From: Elioraea tepida
Lineage (GTDB): Bacteria > Pseudomonadota > Alphaproteobacteria > Acetobacterales > Acetobacteraceae
DNA: 64,000 nt
Direction of reading: 5' to 3'
Assembly (NCBI RefSeq): GCF_019203965.1
Contig: NZ_CP076448.1
Location: forward strand, 310,001-374,000
Shown here: positions 35,746 to 46,082 of the stretch, one piece after another
How the letters are laid out: each line of letters opens with the position of its first letter
How positions within the stretch are numbered: position 1 is the first letter of the stretch
Notes under the pieces: generated by a model
What the model saw: the letters and a program-made list of their open reading frames with translations, nothing else
Databases searched by the model: none
Told to the model about the DNA's origin: nothing
Made by a program: the position numbers and the translations under genes

Positions 35746-36836
35746 GGCAGGGCCGCGATGCGCTGGCGAAGCGCGGCATCGAGGCGGATCATGGCGTCGA
35801 CCAGGCGTTGATGGATGGCCGGCCACTCCGCCTCGGGCGAGCGATAGCCGCCTTCGATCTCCTGGTAGATCCGGCATTGGCGGACGCCTTCCTTCTCTTC
35901 CCAGACGAGAGGGGCACCGAACTCGGCCTCGATCGCGGCGCGATCCTGCGACAGCTGGCGAAGCAAGTCCTTGCCATCGTCACGCTGGAACAGAACTTCA
36001 ACCCGGGACTGAAGCCGCCCGACCACATAATTGATGCTCGCCCCGGCCTTGCCGATGGCACGAGAGAGCACGCCAAGAGCGACATACGGAGTGCGCTCGG
36101 CATGAAGCGGCGTGCGTGTTCGCGCGCTATCCATGAGCCCGGCGAAGAAGCGCTCCAGCAGCCGGCTGCGTTCGCCGCGCTCCTTCCTCTCCGCCGCCTG
36201 CTTGGCGCCGATCTGCGTCTGGAACTCCGCTGCTTCCGGCAGCGGGATCAGGGGCTGGATGTCGAGCAACAGCCGCCCATCGGGCATGCGGTGCGGCCTC
36301 AAGCGGATGCAGCGGATGTCGAGGCCGTAGCCCTCGCGCAGCCAGAGGACGGTGGTGGTGATCTCCTTCCCGAAATCCACGGCGGCGAGGATGATGCGCG
36401 TCTCCTGCGCGAAGGCTTCCTCGTCCGGTTCCGTCCAGCCGAGATGGGCGAGGATGGCGGCCTTGGCTGCGGCGGGATCGGGAGCGGCCGGGTTGCGGTA
36501 ACGGGCAAGGGCCTGCGCCGCTTGCTCGAAGGTCATGGCCGAGACCATGGCGGCGTAGCGCAGCGCCTGCAGTTCCATGTGGCCGCCGCTCTCGTCGCGC
36601 TTGAGTTCGACGACGACGAGATTGGCGCTGCTGTCGAGGCAGAGGAGGTCGATGCGCCGGGAGCTGTCGGCCCAGTCGCCGAACTCCTCGGCGAGGACGA
36701 GCAGGCCGTCTTCCAGCGCCTCGATGTGGTGGGCGAGGAGGCGCTGCAGGTCGGCCCTCTCCTTCATCCCGAGGGTGGCGAAGCTGGTGGCGGGGATCGG
36801 CGTCAGCGTGCCGGCGGAGGCGTCATAGATCGGCAT
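35742..36836 (-). CDS. DUF4268-type protein with PD-(D/E)XK nuclease-like domain inside the RM operon
   Basis: 364 residues encoded between hsdS and hsdR. The N-terminal half carries a nuclease-like core RRIDLLCLDSSANLVVVELK, with Asp followed by a strand and ExK, as in NucS-like and related PD-(D/E)XK folds. The C-terminal part (about 215-350) is the DUF4268 module (INYVVGRLQSRVEVLFQ, IEAEFGAPLVWEEKEGVRQC). It begins 36 bases after hsdS and overlaps hsdR by four bases, so it is made with the RM enzymes. An accessory or replacement cleavage role is inferred; the natural partner is unknown. Confidence 0.8.
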   Translation of the reverse strand: MPIYDASAGTLTPIPATSFATLGMKERADLQRLLAHHIEALEDGLLVLAEEFGDWADSSRRIDLLCLDSSANLVVVELKRDESGGHMELQALRYAAMVSAMTFEQAAQALARYRNPAAPDPAAAKAAILAHLGWTEPDEEAFAQETRIILAAVDFGKEITTTVLWLREGYGLDIRCIRLRPHRMPDGRLLLDIQPLIPLPEAAEFQTQIGAKQAAERKERGERSRLLERFFAGLMDSARTRTPLHAERTPYVALGVLSRAIGKAGASINYVVGRLQSRVEVLFQRDDGKDLLRQLSQDRAAIEAEFGAPLVWEEKEGVRQCRIYQEIEGGYRSPEAEWPAIHQRLVDAMIRLDAALRQRIAALP

Positions 36837-36872
36837 GGCGGGAGCTTGGCGTGCGACGGGGTGGGCGGGGGG

Positions 36873-38182
36873 TCATGCAGCGGCGGCCTCCTCGGCGGGG
36901 ACGAGGCCGCGGACGTCGATCTTGCCGGTGACAGCGGCGGAGATCAGCGCGGCGCGGCGTTCCTTGAGCAGGGCGATGGCGCGTTCGGATTCAGAGATGA
37001 GGGTATCGATCTTAGCGCATTCGCGGTCGAGGAAGGCGGCGATGGCGCGCTGTTCGGCGGGGGGTGGGAGGGGGATCGGGAGGTTGCGGATGAACTCCCA
37101 GCTCGCGCGCGGCATCTTCACGCCATAGGTCGAGCCGTCGATGAGCAAGATCACCTCGGAGGACAACAAAAGGCGCTGAAAGAACTCGGGCCGATTTGGT
37201 GCCGGGACCCGGATCACATGGAAGTCGCCGACCGCCTCGCCGGGCCGGTCGGCAAGCCACGCCTTCGCCAGATAGGGGCGCAGCTTGCCGAACAGGATGT
37301 CACCCGCGCGGAACGAAATGCCCTCCCCTTCGAAGTCGGCCTCAGTCTCGATGAGTCTGCCCGACCAACTTTCCACGTGTTCCAAGCCAACCGCAAACGA
37401 CCGATCCGCGGCGCGTTCCGTGACGAGCCGTGCAACCCGCTTGAACGGCAGCACTGCCCACCCCGCCGGCACCTGGCCGATCCAGGCCACGCCGGAGTCC
37501 TTCATCGGCGCGGAGGGGTCGAGGCCCTTGGTGACGGCGTGGGAGATGACGGCCTGGCGCTTCTCCTTCAGCAGCGCGATCAGCCGCTCCTGCTCGGCCA
37601 CCAGCGCATCGATCTTGCCGCATTCGCGGTCGAGGAAGGCCGCGATGGCGCGCTGCTCGGCGGGGGGTGGGACCGCCACGACGAAATTGCGCACGAACTC
37701 ATCGGGCACGCGCTTCTGGCCGCCCGCGCCATACATCGCGGCCGTCCCCGCGTTGCGGAAGTCGGGTCCCACGAACAGCCACTGCAGATACGCTGCGACC
37801 GCTCGGCCGGGCAGCGGGCGCACCACGATCAACTCCGTCGTGCCGAAGCCGATGCCGCCAAGCAGCCCCGCCGCTAGCGCGCCCTTTCCGTTCTCGAAGC
37901 AGGGCGTAATCTTCGCGATCAGCAGGTCGCCATCGCGGAAATAGGTGTAGCCTTGCTCCACCGCGCTCAGCGGGCGCGTTGCATCGAGCCGCAGTGATCC
38001 GTCGTCCCCGATGGCGTCCATCGGCAGGAAGCTGACCTCGGTCTCCGGCGGCAGGCTTCCGATCTCAGACTTGGAAGGGTTAAAGTGCGCTATGAAGCGA
38101 AGTCGTGTCAGGTTCCAATGCGCCGGCACGCGCCCGAGCCACGGCACGCCGCTCTCCCGATAGGCCGGATAGGCAGGCAGGC

Positions 38183-38186
<4 letters not shown>
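36873..38186 (-). CDS. hsdS: Type I restriction specificity subunit HsdS
   Basis: 437 residues with two target-recognition domains and two conserved spacers. Each half ends with a near-identical helix region: [20 protein letters not shown] (about 175-195) and [20 protein letters not shown] (about 385-405), the coiled-coil regions that set the spacing of the two half-sites. TRD1 starts with [17 protein letters not shown] and TRD2 with [16 protein letters not shown]. Its start overlaps hsdM by four bases. The recognition sequence cannot be deduced from sequence alone. Confidence 0.94.
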
Positions 38187-40018
<1,832 letters not shown>

Positions 40019-40108
40019 GCAGCGGGCTCGATGTGGATCCTGGGGGCGCGCTGGCGGACGCAGGGGCGATTCAGCGAGCCGTGACTGTGCCCGGACATCT
40101 CGGGCCTG

Positions 40109-40540
40109 TCATCCGCGATGCGCGGGCGGGCGGAGAGTCGGCGCGTGGTCGCGAGACCCAGCCAGCACGGCCCGCTGCACCACCCACGCCACCGCAAACG
40201 GCTCCATGAGCCTCGGCAGCGTCATCCCCTCCGTCTTTTTCCCCTCGACGATCGCCTCGACGAGATCCGGCGCGAGCAGGGTGAGTTGCAGCAGCCGTCC
40301 GAGGTAGCCGCGGTCGAGCCTCTCCCCGGCCGCCATCTCGCTGATCGAGGCGTAGCGCCCCTCGTCGAGCATGCGCTGGTAGCGGAAGGCGCGGGCGAGC
40401 GCCTTGAGCAGCGCCGGATCGGCGCGCGTCGTGGTGTGCGTTGGCAGCCCGTAGACCACCGGCGTGACGACCGTCCTGCGCCCCGGCCGCCGACGGATCC
40501 TGAGCGGCACGCGGACGGTGATGTGCGTGGGCGCGGTCAC
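40109..40540 (-). CDS. Small HTH protein (ParB/KorB-like) of the serine-recombinase module
   Basis: 143 residues from a GTG at 40540 that overlaps the recombinase stop (GTGA). A basic N-terminus (RVPLRIRRRPGRR) precedes a segment ISEMAAGERLDRGYLGRLL followed by LLAPDLVEAIVEGK. This matches the helix-turn-helix and following helix of ParB/KorB-type DNA-binding domains. It likely controls or assists the recombinase. It regularly follows such recombinases in alphaproteobacteria, but its role is not established. Confidence 0.7.
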   Translation of the reverse strand: MTAPTHITVRVPLRIRRRPGRRTVVTPVVYGLPTHTTTRADPALLKALARAFRYQRMLDEGRYASISEMAAGERLDRGYLGRLLQLTLLAPDLVEAIVEGKKTEGMTLPRLMEPFAVAWVVQRAVLAGSRDHAPTLRPPAHRG

Positions 40541-41871
40541 GCCGCGACTCTCTCTGTACCGACCAGCCCGAGGTCGCGCACCAGGCTGGCGAGCCCCTCG
40601 ACGCGGAGGCGGATCTCGGCGCCATCCAGCCCGACCGTGACGCGCTCGACCAGCGAGCGGACGATGCGCTGCTGCTCTGCGGGGAACAGCTCGTCCCACA
40701 GCGGCTCGAGCCGATCGAGCGCCTCGCGCACGTCAGCTTCTGTCAGGTCCGGATCCTCCGCCTTCGCCGCCACCCACGTCCCGACCACGACCTCCGGCTG
40801 CCGCAGCAGGGCGCGCAGCTGCGTCATCACCGCCGCCTTGATCTCCCCGGCGGAGACGCGCCGGACGATGCCGTCGTCGGCCTCACCCTTCAGCGCCCGC
40901 TGGGCCACGTAGTAGCGGTAGAGCCGCCCGCGCTTCCGGCTGTGCGTCGGCGAGAGCGCGCGTCCGTCGGTGCCGAAGATCAGCCCCTTCAGCAGCGCCG
41001 GGCTCTGCGGCCGATTTGCCTTCGCGCGTGCGCGCGGACTCACCTGCTGGAGCGCGTGCACGCGCTCCCACAGCGCGCGCGATACGATCGCCGCGTGCTC
41101 GCCGGGGTAGACGTGGCCCCGGTGCGCGACCTCGCCGACATAGGTGCGCAGGTTGAGGATCTTGTACACGTCGCCCTTGTCGATCGGGCGCCCTCTCCGA
41201 GTGGTGATCCCCTCCGCGCGACACCGGCGCACGGTCTCAACGCCGGAGCCGGTCTCGGCGAACACCTCGAACACCCGGCGCATCCGCGCGGCCTCGCGCT
41301 GATCGACGATCAGCTTTCGGTTCTCGACCCGATACCCGAGCGGCACCTTGCCGCCCATCCACATCCCCCTGGCCTTCGAGGCGGCGACCTTGTCGCGGAT
41401 GCGCTCGCCGATCACCTCGCGCTCGAACTGGGCGAAGGACAGCAGGATGTTTAGCGTCAGCCGGCCCATGCTGGTGGTCGTGTTGAACGACTGTGTCACT
41501 GAGACGAAGGTGACCTCGTGGGCGTCGAACACCTCGACCAGCTTGGCGAAGTCCATCAGCGAGCGGGAGAGGCGGTCGATCTTGTAGACCACCACCACGT
41601 CGACGAGATCGCGCTCGATATCGGCGAGCAGGCGCCTGAGCGCGGGGCGGTCCAGGCTCCCTCCCGAGAAGCCGCCGTCGTCGTAGCGGTCGGCGACCAG
41701 GGTCCAGCCCTCGGCGCGCTGGGAGGCGACGTACGCCTCGCAGGCTTCGCGCTGGGCGTCGAGGGTGTTGAACTCGCGGTCGAGGCCTTCCTCGGTGCTC
41801 TTTCGGGTGTAGACCGCGCAGCGCTTGCGGATGACGGAAGCCGGCAGGTCGGGGAGCTTGCGCCGGCTCAC
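40537..41871 (-). CDS. Large serine recombinase
   Basis: A 444-residue resolvase/invertase-family recombinase. The catalytic Ser lies in CAVYTRKSTEEGLDREFNTL (about 18-37). Further conserved parts are DGGFSGGSLDRPALRRLL, VYKIDRLSRSLMDFAKL, the recombinase domain (about 175-290; LGYRVENRKLIVDQ) and a zinc-ribbon-like region with RYYVAQRALKG that lacks the usual cysteines. It is coupled on both sides by four-base overlaps: DUF2924 gene before it and ParB-like gene after it. It may be the integrase of the RM-carrying segment or an independent element. Confidence 0.92.
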   Translation of the reverse strand: MSRRKLPDLPASVIRKRCAVYTRKSTEEGLDREFNTLDAQREACEAYVASQRAEGWTLVADRYDDGGFSGGSLDRPALRRLLADIERDLVDVVVVYKIDRLSRSLMDFAKLVEVFDAHEVTFVSVTQSFNTTTSMGRLTLNILLSFAQFEREVIGERIRDKVAASKARGMWMGGKVPLGYRVENRKLIVDQREAARMRRVFEVFAETGSGVETVRRCRAEGITTRRGRPIDKGDVYKILNLRTYVGEVAHRGHVYPGEHAAIVSRALWERVHALQQVSPRARAKANRPQSPALLKGLIFGTDGRALSPTHSRKRGRLYRYYVAQRALKGEADDGIVRRVSAGEIKAAVMTQLRALLRQPEVVVGTWVAAKAEDPDLTEADVREALDRLEPLWDELFPAEQQRIVRSLVERVTVGLDGAEIRLRVEGLASLVRDLGLVGTERVAA

Positions 41872-42302
41872 GGTGCACCCCGTGGATTGCGAATGCCAAA
41901 AAATTGCCAGCCGTTCCAGCGCGTGCCGGTGATGTGGCGGGCGATTGCGGACAGGGAACGGTATGGCCGGCCTTCGTACTCGAAGTCATCCGGCCGCACG
42001 GTCACCACATGCTCGACGCCCCGCCACTCGCGCAGCAGCCGCGTACCGGGGAGTGGTCGGCTGTCCGCACGGATGCGGCGCAACACCACGTTGCCGCCGT
42101 CGAGCTGCTCGCCCAGCGCCTCGAGCCGAGCCCGCGTCTCCGGCTTCAGCCCGCCATAGGCGAGTTTCTGGATCCGGTAGGCGAGCCGGCCGACCAGATA
42201 GGGTCGGTTAAAGGGCGGCGGCTCCTTGCCGAACAGTGCGCGCCACTGCTGCTTCAGCTCCGCCGTGGTCGCGGTCTGCAAGGCCGCGAGCCGCGGCAGC
42301 AC
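41868..42302 (-). CDS. DUF2924 domain protein
   Basis: 144 residues from a GTG at 42302. Conserved features are LAALQTATTAELKQQWRALF, NRPYLVGRLAYRIQKLAYGG and the C-terminal YEGRPYRSLSAIARHITGT with NGWQFFGI. The family is common beside serine recombinases in alphaproteobacteria, and its end overlaps the recombinase start by four bases. The basic, Trp-containing C-terminus suggests nucleic-acid binding. Function unknown. Confidence 0.8.
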   Translation of the reverse strand: MLPRLAALQTATTAELKQQWRALFGKEPPPFNRPYLVGRLAYRIQKLAYGGLKPETRARLEALGEQLDGGNVVLRRIRADSRPLPGTRLLREWRGVEHVVTVRPDDFEYEGRPYRSLSAIARHITGTRWNGWQFFGIRNPRGAP

Positions 42303-42374
42303 CTGCGCCGGCGGGATGGTGGGGAACGTGGGCGCCGGCTGCGGTGGGCAGGTGGGGGTGTGGAGTTGCCCCTA

Positions 42375-43333
42375 TCAAACCGGACAGCCGGCATGGGTTG
42401 GTGACTGTTGTGAGACGAAATCAGGTGGCGAGCGCATTTGCAAGCCGCTGTGAGGATGGATGGTGTTGTAGTCCTCGAACCATTTGGGCAGGCGCTGGAG
42501 GACGGACATGGCGTCTGGCCTTGGGTTCACGCGGACGTAGTCGCGCTTGAAGGTCTTCACGAAGGCCTCGCAGACGCCGTTGCTCTCGGGGCTGCGGACG
42601 GGCGTGAAGCACGGGATGAGGTTCAGGGCGGTGGCGAAGTCGATGGTTTCGCCGGCGGTGTAAGGGGAGCCGTTATCGGCGAGCCACTGGACAGGTTGCG
42701 GGGCGCGCAGGGCATTGAAGCGCCGTTCGACGCAGTCGAGCATCATGTCACGGATCATCTCGCCGCTGATGCCGCCGGCGGAGGTGCCGGCCCAGGCCAT
42801 GACCTCGCGGTCGTGGGTATCGAGGGCGAAGGGTGAGGCCAGAGCGCCACCGGTCCGAGCGAACGGCCGAACCGGACGACCTCGCCGTTCCAGCAGGGGA
42901 TTTCGAAGCCGTCGGAGGCCCAGCGATGGTTGGAGGCGGGTGCGACGACAGTGCCCTCGTGGGCGCGGATGGCGCGCCGGCCAGTTTGTGGCTGCAGGAG
43001 CAGGGAAGAGAGGAGCATGAGGCGAAAGACGCGCTTGTGGTTGAGTGGTAGCTTGCCCGAGCTGCGCCGCGCGCGGTTGAGCAGCGCCGTGACGCGGCGG
43101 TAGCCGTAGGTTGGGCGTGCGTCGGTGATGGCGCGGATCTCGGCCAGGATGGTTTCGTCTTCGGTGCGGTAGGGGCCGCGCCGGGGCCGGTCTGGCTGAC
43201 TGGTGGCGGGGAAGGCAGGGTGGGAGGCGAGTTGCTCGACCAGGTTGGACCTGGCGACGCCGAGGGTGTCGGCCACGGTCTTCACCGGGAACCTGCCGGT
43301 GGCGGCGAGGGCAAGTGCAAGGCGGGTTTTTTT
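42375..43333 (-). pseudogene. IS3-family transposase OrfB, frameshifted
   Basis: After the slippery site the frame encodes FPVKTVADTLGVARSNLVEQ, then PTYGYRRVTALLNRAR and the first catalytic Asp region NHRWASDGFEIPCWNGEVVRF. Near 42845 the reading must change frame again to continue as SPFALDTHDREVMAWAG, then WLADNGSPYTAGE (second Asp) and RSPESNGVCEAFVKTF (Glu), completing the DDE triad. The second frame change is not at a known programmed site, so the transposase is probably inactive. The stop lies inside the left terminal repeat. Confidence 0.75.
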
Positions 43334-43671
43334 GGGCGTGCCTGCGCGAGGGCCTCGCGCAGGATCTCGGTTTCCATGGTCTTGCGGCCGAGCAGGCGCT
43401 CGAGTTCGCGGACGCGGTTTTCGAGTTCCCGCACGCGGCTGATGGGGACGACCTCTTCGTCGGCCCTGATTGCCTCCTGGCCACCCTCTGTCATGCGCCG
43501 CCTCCACTGGAACAGCAGGCTGGGCGAGACACCGTGCAGCCGGGCGACGGCGGAGACCGTCATGCCGGGCTGCATGGTCTGCTCGACCAGCCGGACCTTT
43601 TCCTGGGCAGTGTAGCGTCTCCGGCGCTCGCGGCCGCTGATGATTTCGACGCGTTCGATGGGCTTCGACAT
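43282..43671 (-). CDS. IS3-family transposase OrfA with programmed frameshift site
   Basis: 129 residues with a helix-turn-helix head (RRRYTAQEKVRLVEQTM, AVARLHGVSPSLLFQWRRR) and a leucine-zipper-like helix (RELENRVRELERLLGRKTME). A run of seven A on the coding strand (complement of 43327-43333) near its end is the usual slippery heptamer for -1 frameshifting into OrfB. The start ATG at 43671 touches a palindrome that could restrict translation. Confidence 0.85.
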   Translation of the reverse strand: MSKPIERVEIISGRERRRRYTAQEKVRLVEQTMQPGMTVSAVARLHGVSPSLLFQWRRRMTEGGQEAIRADEEVVPISRVRELENRVRELERLLGRKTMETEILREALAQARPKKPALHLPSPPPAGSR

Positions 43672-43698
43672 AGGCGTACGCCTAGGCTTGCGCCTAGG
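43671..43698. promoter_or_regulatory. Nested palindromes overlapping the OrfA start
   Basis: TAGGCGTACGCCTA (43671-43684) is a perfect palindrome touching the orfA start codon. Next to it CCTAGGC-TTGC-GCCTAGG (43681-43698) forms a second inverted repeat sharing four bases. On the mRNA they would enclose the ribosome-binding region. They may repress OrfA translation or bind OrfA protein. Confidence 0.45.
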
Positions 43699-43957
43699 CC
43701 CTCTGGGCTACGCCGAGTGTCCGGTCGAATTGGGGGCCAATCCAGGGTGGAACGACTCGTCATGCGTCCTCCGTGTCTCGAGGGTTCGCATGACGGCGCT
43801 GGTGGGGAGTCGAGTGTAGCGAACTCTCTCCGCACTCCCGAGCTTCCGGGTCGATCGCGGTGAGCTGGCCCTTTTTTCCTTGGACATCCATTTGTCGAAG
43901 GACGCCCGAGGATGGCTGCTTCCGAGATGCCGAGACGAGAGACCCCGGAGCGGGGTG

Positions 43958-44293
43958 ATGGGGCTGAGCGGCGCGCCGGCGGCGGGGCCGCTCGCTCCGG
44001 GGCAGCGCTGGAGCGTGGCGCGCAAGCGCGCGGTGGTGCTGCGCCTGATCGCGGGCGAGCCGGTGGAGCTTGTGTCGCGCGAGATCGGCGTGCCGGTGTT
44101 CAAGCTCGAGCGCTGGCGCGAGCGAGCCGAGGCCGCGCTGGAAGGGGCGCTCAAGGAGCGCGAGGCCGACGGCGAGGGCCCCGAGCTGGCCGCCGCGCTG
44201 CGTCGGATCGGCGAGCTCAGCATGGAGGTCGACCTCCTGCGCGCGAAGATGGGCCAGTCCCCCGGCCCTTTGGCCCGGAAGCGGTGGCGGTGA
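43958..44293 (+). CDS. Transposase OrfA of IS element B
   Basis: 111 residues from the ATG at 43958, preceded by a GGAG ribosome site; a TTG at 43880 would extend it. The HTH head reads RWSVARKRAVVLRLIAGEPV then VSREIGVPVFKLERWRERAE, followed by a coiled-coil tail. Its TGA overlaps the ATG of orfB (ATGA-type junction at 44293). Confidence 0.7.
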   Translation: MGLSGAPAAGPLAPGQRWSVARKRAVVLRLIAGEPVELVSREIGVPVFKLERWRERAEAALEGALKEREADGEGPELAAALRRIGELSMEVDLLRAKMGQSPGPLARKRWR

Positions 44294-45201
44294 TGGCCGG
44301 GTCGGTCTCTCCTGCCACCGGCCGCGCCTACGGCGTGGCGCGGGTGTGCGCGGTCTGGGGCGTGCCGCGATCATCGTTCTACCTGGCCCGGCAGGCGGCG
44401 CAGGGCTTGGCCCCCGCGCGGCCGACCGGCCGCCGCGGGCCGAAGCCCGCGGTTCCGGACACCGCCCTGCGGGCGGCGATCCGGGCCGACCTCGCCCGCT
44501 CGCCCTGGTCGGGCGAGGGCCATCGCAAGGTCTGGGCGCGGCTGCGCGTCCGGGATGGGCTTGCGCATCGCGCGCAAGCGGGTGCTGCGGCTGATGCGCG
44601 AGAACGCCCTCCTGTCGCCACACCGCGCCCGCCCACGCCCCGCCGACGACCATGACCGGAAGATCATCACCGACGCGCCGAACGTGATGTGGGCCATCGA
44701 CGGCACGCAGGTCGCCACGGTGCGCAACAGCAAGGTCTGGCTCTTCGCCACGGTGGAACACTGGAACGCGGAGGCGCTCGGCTGGCACGTCAGCAAGCGC
44801 GGCACGCGCCGCGAGGCGCTGCAGGCCATGGGCATGGCCGTGCGCCAGCAGTTCGGCCATCTCGGCCGCGACGCCGCCCGCGGCGTCCAGCTGCGCCATG
44901 ATCACGGCAGCTGCTTCATGGCCGAGGACTTCCAGAACCAGACACGAGCCTAGGGCATGACCCCGAGCTTTGCCTTCGTAGGCAGCCCCAGACCAACGGC
45001 GTCGTCGAGCGGTTCTTCCGCACACTCAAGGAGCAGGTCGTCCACGGCCGCGTCTTCGAGACCCTCGAAGACCTCCGCGACGCCGTCCGAGCCTTCATCG
45101 CCCGCTACAACGCCCAATGGCTGATCGAGAAAAACGGCCACCTCAGCCCACACGCACGACGCCGCCAACACGAGCTTGCGGCCATGCCCATGGCCGCGTA
45201 A
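44293..45201 (+). pseudogene. Transposase OrfB of IS element B, multiply disrupted
   Basis: An IS3 OrfB/rve integrase in pieces. The first frame encodes SPATGRAYGVARVCAVWGVP to WSGEGHRKVWARLRV. Near 44556 a frameshift leads to LRIARKRVLRLMRENALLSP, VMWAIDGTQVATV (first Asp) and LRHDHGSCFMAEDFQNQ (second Asp). A TAG at 44951-44953 follows, then in the same frame TPSFAFVG, and near 44988 a second shift gives QTNGVVERFFRTLKEQ with the Glu. The DDE triad is conserved but the gene is dead. Confidence 0.75.
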
Positions 45202-45405
45202 CCCAACCGAGTGTCCAAGGAACCGGGTCCGGTTCAACCGCTGCTCCGGGTCGATTACTCGTGCCGGCGGATAATCACGCCGTGAGGGTCAACACGACCA
45301 CTTCGGATTCGGAGCGACCTGTTGTGAACCGCTGACGCTGCGAGGGCTGCAGGGACGGTTCGTCTCTGCTCGGGGATCCGCTCATGCCAGCTTGCTTGGC
45401 AGGAC

Positions 45406-46068
45406 TTACTCAAAAAAAATGAATTCGTAGTCCCCCGTGTAGCCGGCTTTGGAGAAGATCCACTCCCACTCGTCCGGAGTATGGAAGGCGCGGCAAGTGA
45501 GCTGCCAGTACATGAGGTTTACCTTTTCGCGCTCGGTACGATACGCCTCGACGACCACAAACTTTTCCGCCTTCGAGACCCGCTCGATCTCGGCAAGGGC
45601 AGCAAAAAGATCGTAGATGTATAGGTTGTGCAACGTATTAATCGAGACAACCAAGTCGAAATGGTTGTCTGGCCAGTCGAGCTTTGCTGCCGTGCCGTGG
45701 CGGATCTTCCCCTTAACGCTCTCCATCGCATGCTCGATCGCGTAGGAGGAGATGTCGATCCCCTCTACTTCCAGGCCGGGCACGCTCTCGGCGAGGTCGT
45801 GCATCAGGAAGCCCTTGCCGGCACCGACATCGAGCACGCGCATGCCCGGCCTGAGCCCATAGGTGTCACGCATCGCGTCCGCAACCTTGCGCCAGCGCCC
45901 GTCATATCGGTAGCCGCCATATCCCGTATCTCGGCTGCCGTCCCAGTAATCGTAGCCGTATTGGACGGCGAGTTCCGCTGCCTTCGCCTTGTCGCACCGC
46001 GTGACGCGTGCGAGGTAATCGCGCTTGGTCGATTTGTGGATCAGGCTGACGAATTCGCGGTATGCCAT
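45406..46068 (-). CDS. Class I SAM-dependent methyltransferase, last gene of the sugar operon
   Basis: 220 residues from the ATG at 46068, with a GGAG ribosome site eight bases upstream. Motif I is MRVLDVGAGKGFLMHDLA, post-I acid lies in VEGIDISSYAI, and a later FDLVVSINTLHNLYIYDL is motif II. The C-terminus WEWIFSKAGYTGDYEFIFFE is unlike ubiquinone-type methyltransferases. An N-terminal region rich in Tyr, Trp and Arg (YDYWDGSRDTGYGGYRYDG) may bind the sugar acceptor. It is 14 bases behind the phosphotransferase, so it probably methylates the product of this pathway. Confidence 0.8.
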   Translation of the reverse strand: MAYREFVSLIHKSTKRDYLARVTRCDKAKAAELAVQYGYDYWDGSRDTGYGGYRYDGRWRKVADAMRDTYGLRPGMRVLDVGAGKGFLMHDLAESVPGLEVEGIDISSYAIEHAMESVKGKIRHGTAAKLDWPDNHFDLVVSINTLHNLYIYDLFAALAEIERVSKAEKFVVVEAYRTEREKVNLMYWQLTCRAFHTPDEWEWIFSKAGYTGDYEFIFFE

Positions 46069-46082
46069 CCTGGACACTCCTT

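Larger units (their letters stand above)
42367..43739 (-). mobile_element. IS3-family insertion sequence A (decayed)
   Basis: An element of about 1.37 kb with imperfect terminal inverted repeats. The left end starts TGCCCCTATCAAACCGGACA (42367 on) and the right end reads, on the reverse strand, TTGGCCCCCAATTCGACCGG then ACA. It holds orfA and a frameshifted orfB transcribed leftward. No clear target duplication flanks it. A second, different IS3 element lies about 135 bases to the right. Confidence 0.75.
43876..45222 (+). mobile_element. IS3-family insertion sequence B (decayed)
   Basis: An element of about 1.35 kb bounded by exact 11-base inverted repeats, TTCCTTGGACA (43876-43886) and TGTCCAAGGAA (45212-45222). 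Outer bases do not match and no target duplication is visible. It carries orfA and a multiply disrupted orfB transcribed rightward. Its proteins are unlike those of element A, so it is a different IS3 subgroup. Confidence 0.75.

Noticed and set aside
43671-43698. CRISPR-like repeat
   Set aside because: Only two overlapping palindromes with no regular spacers; no array of equal repeats was seen anywhere in the window.
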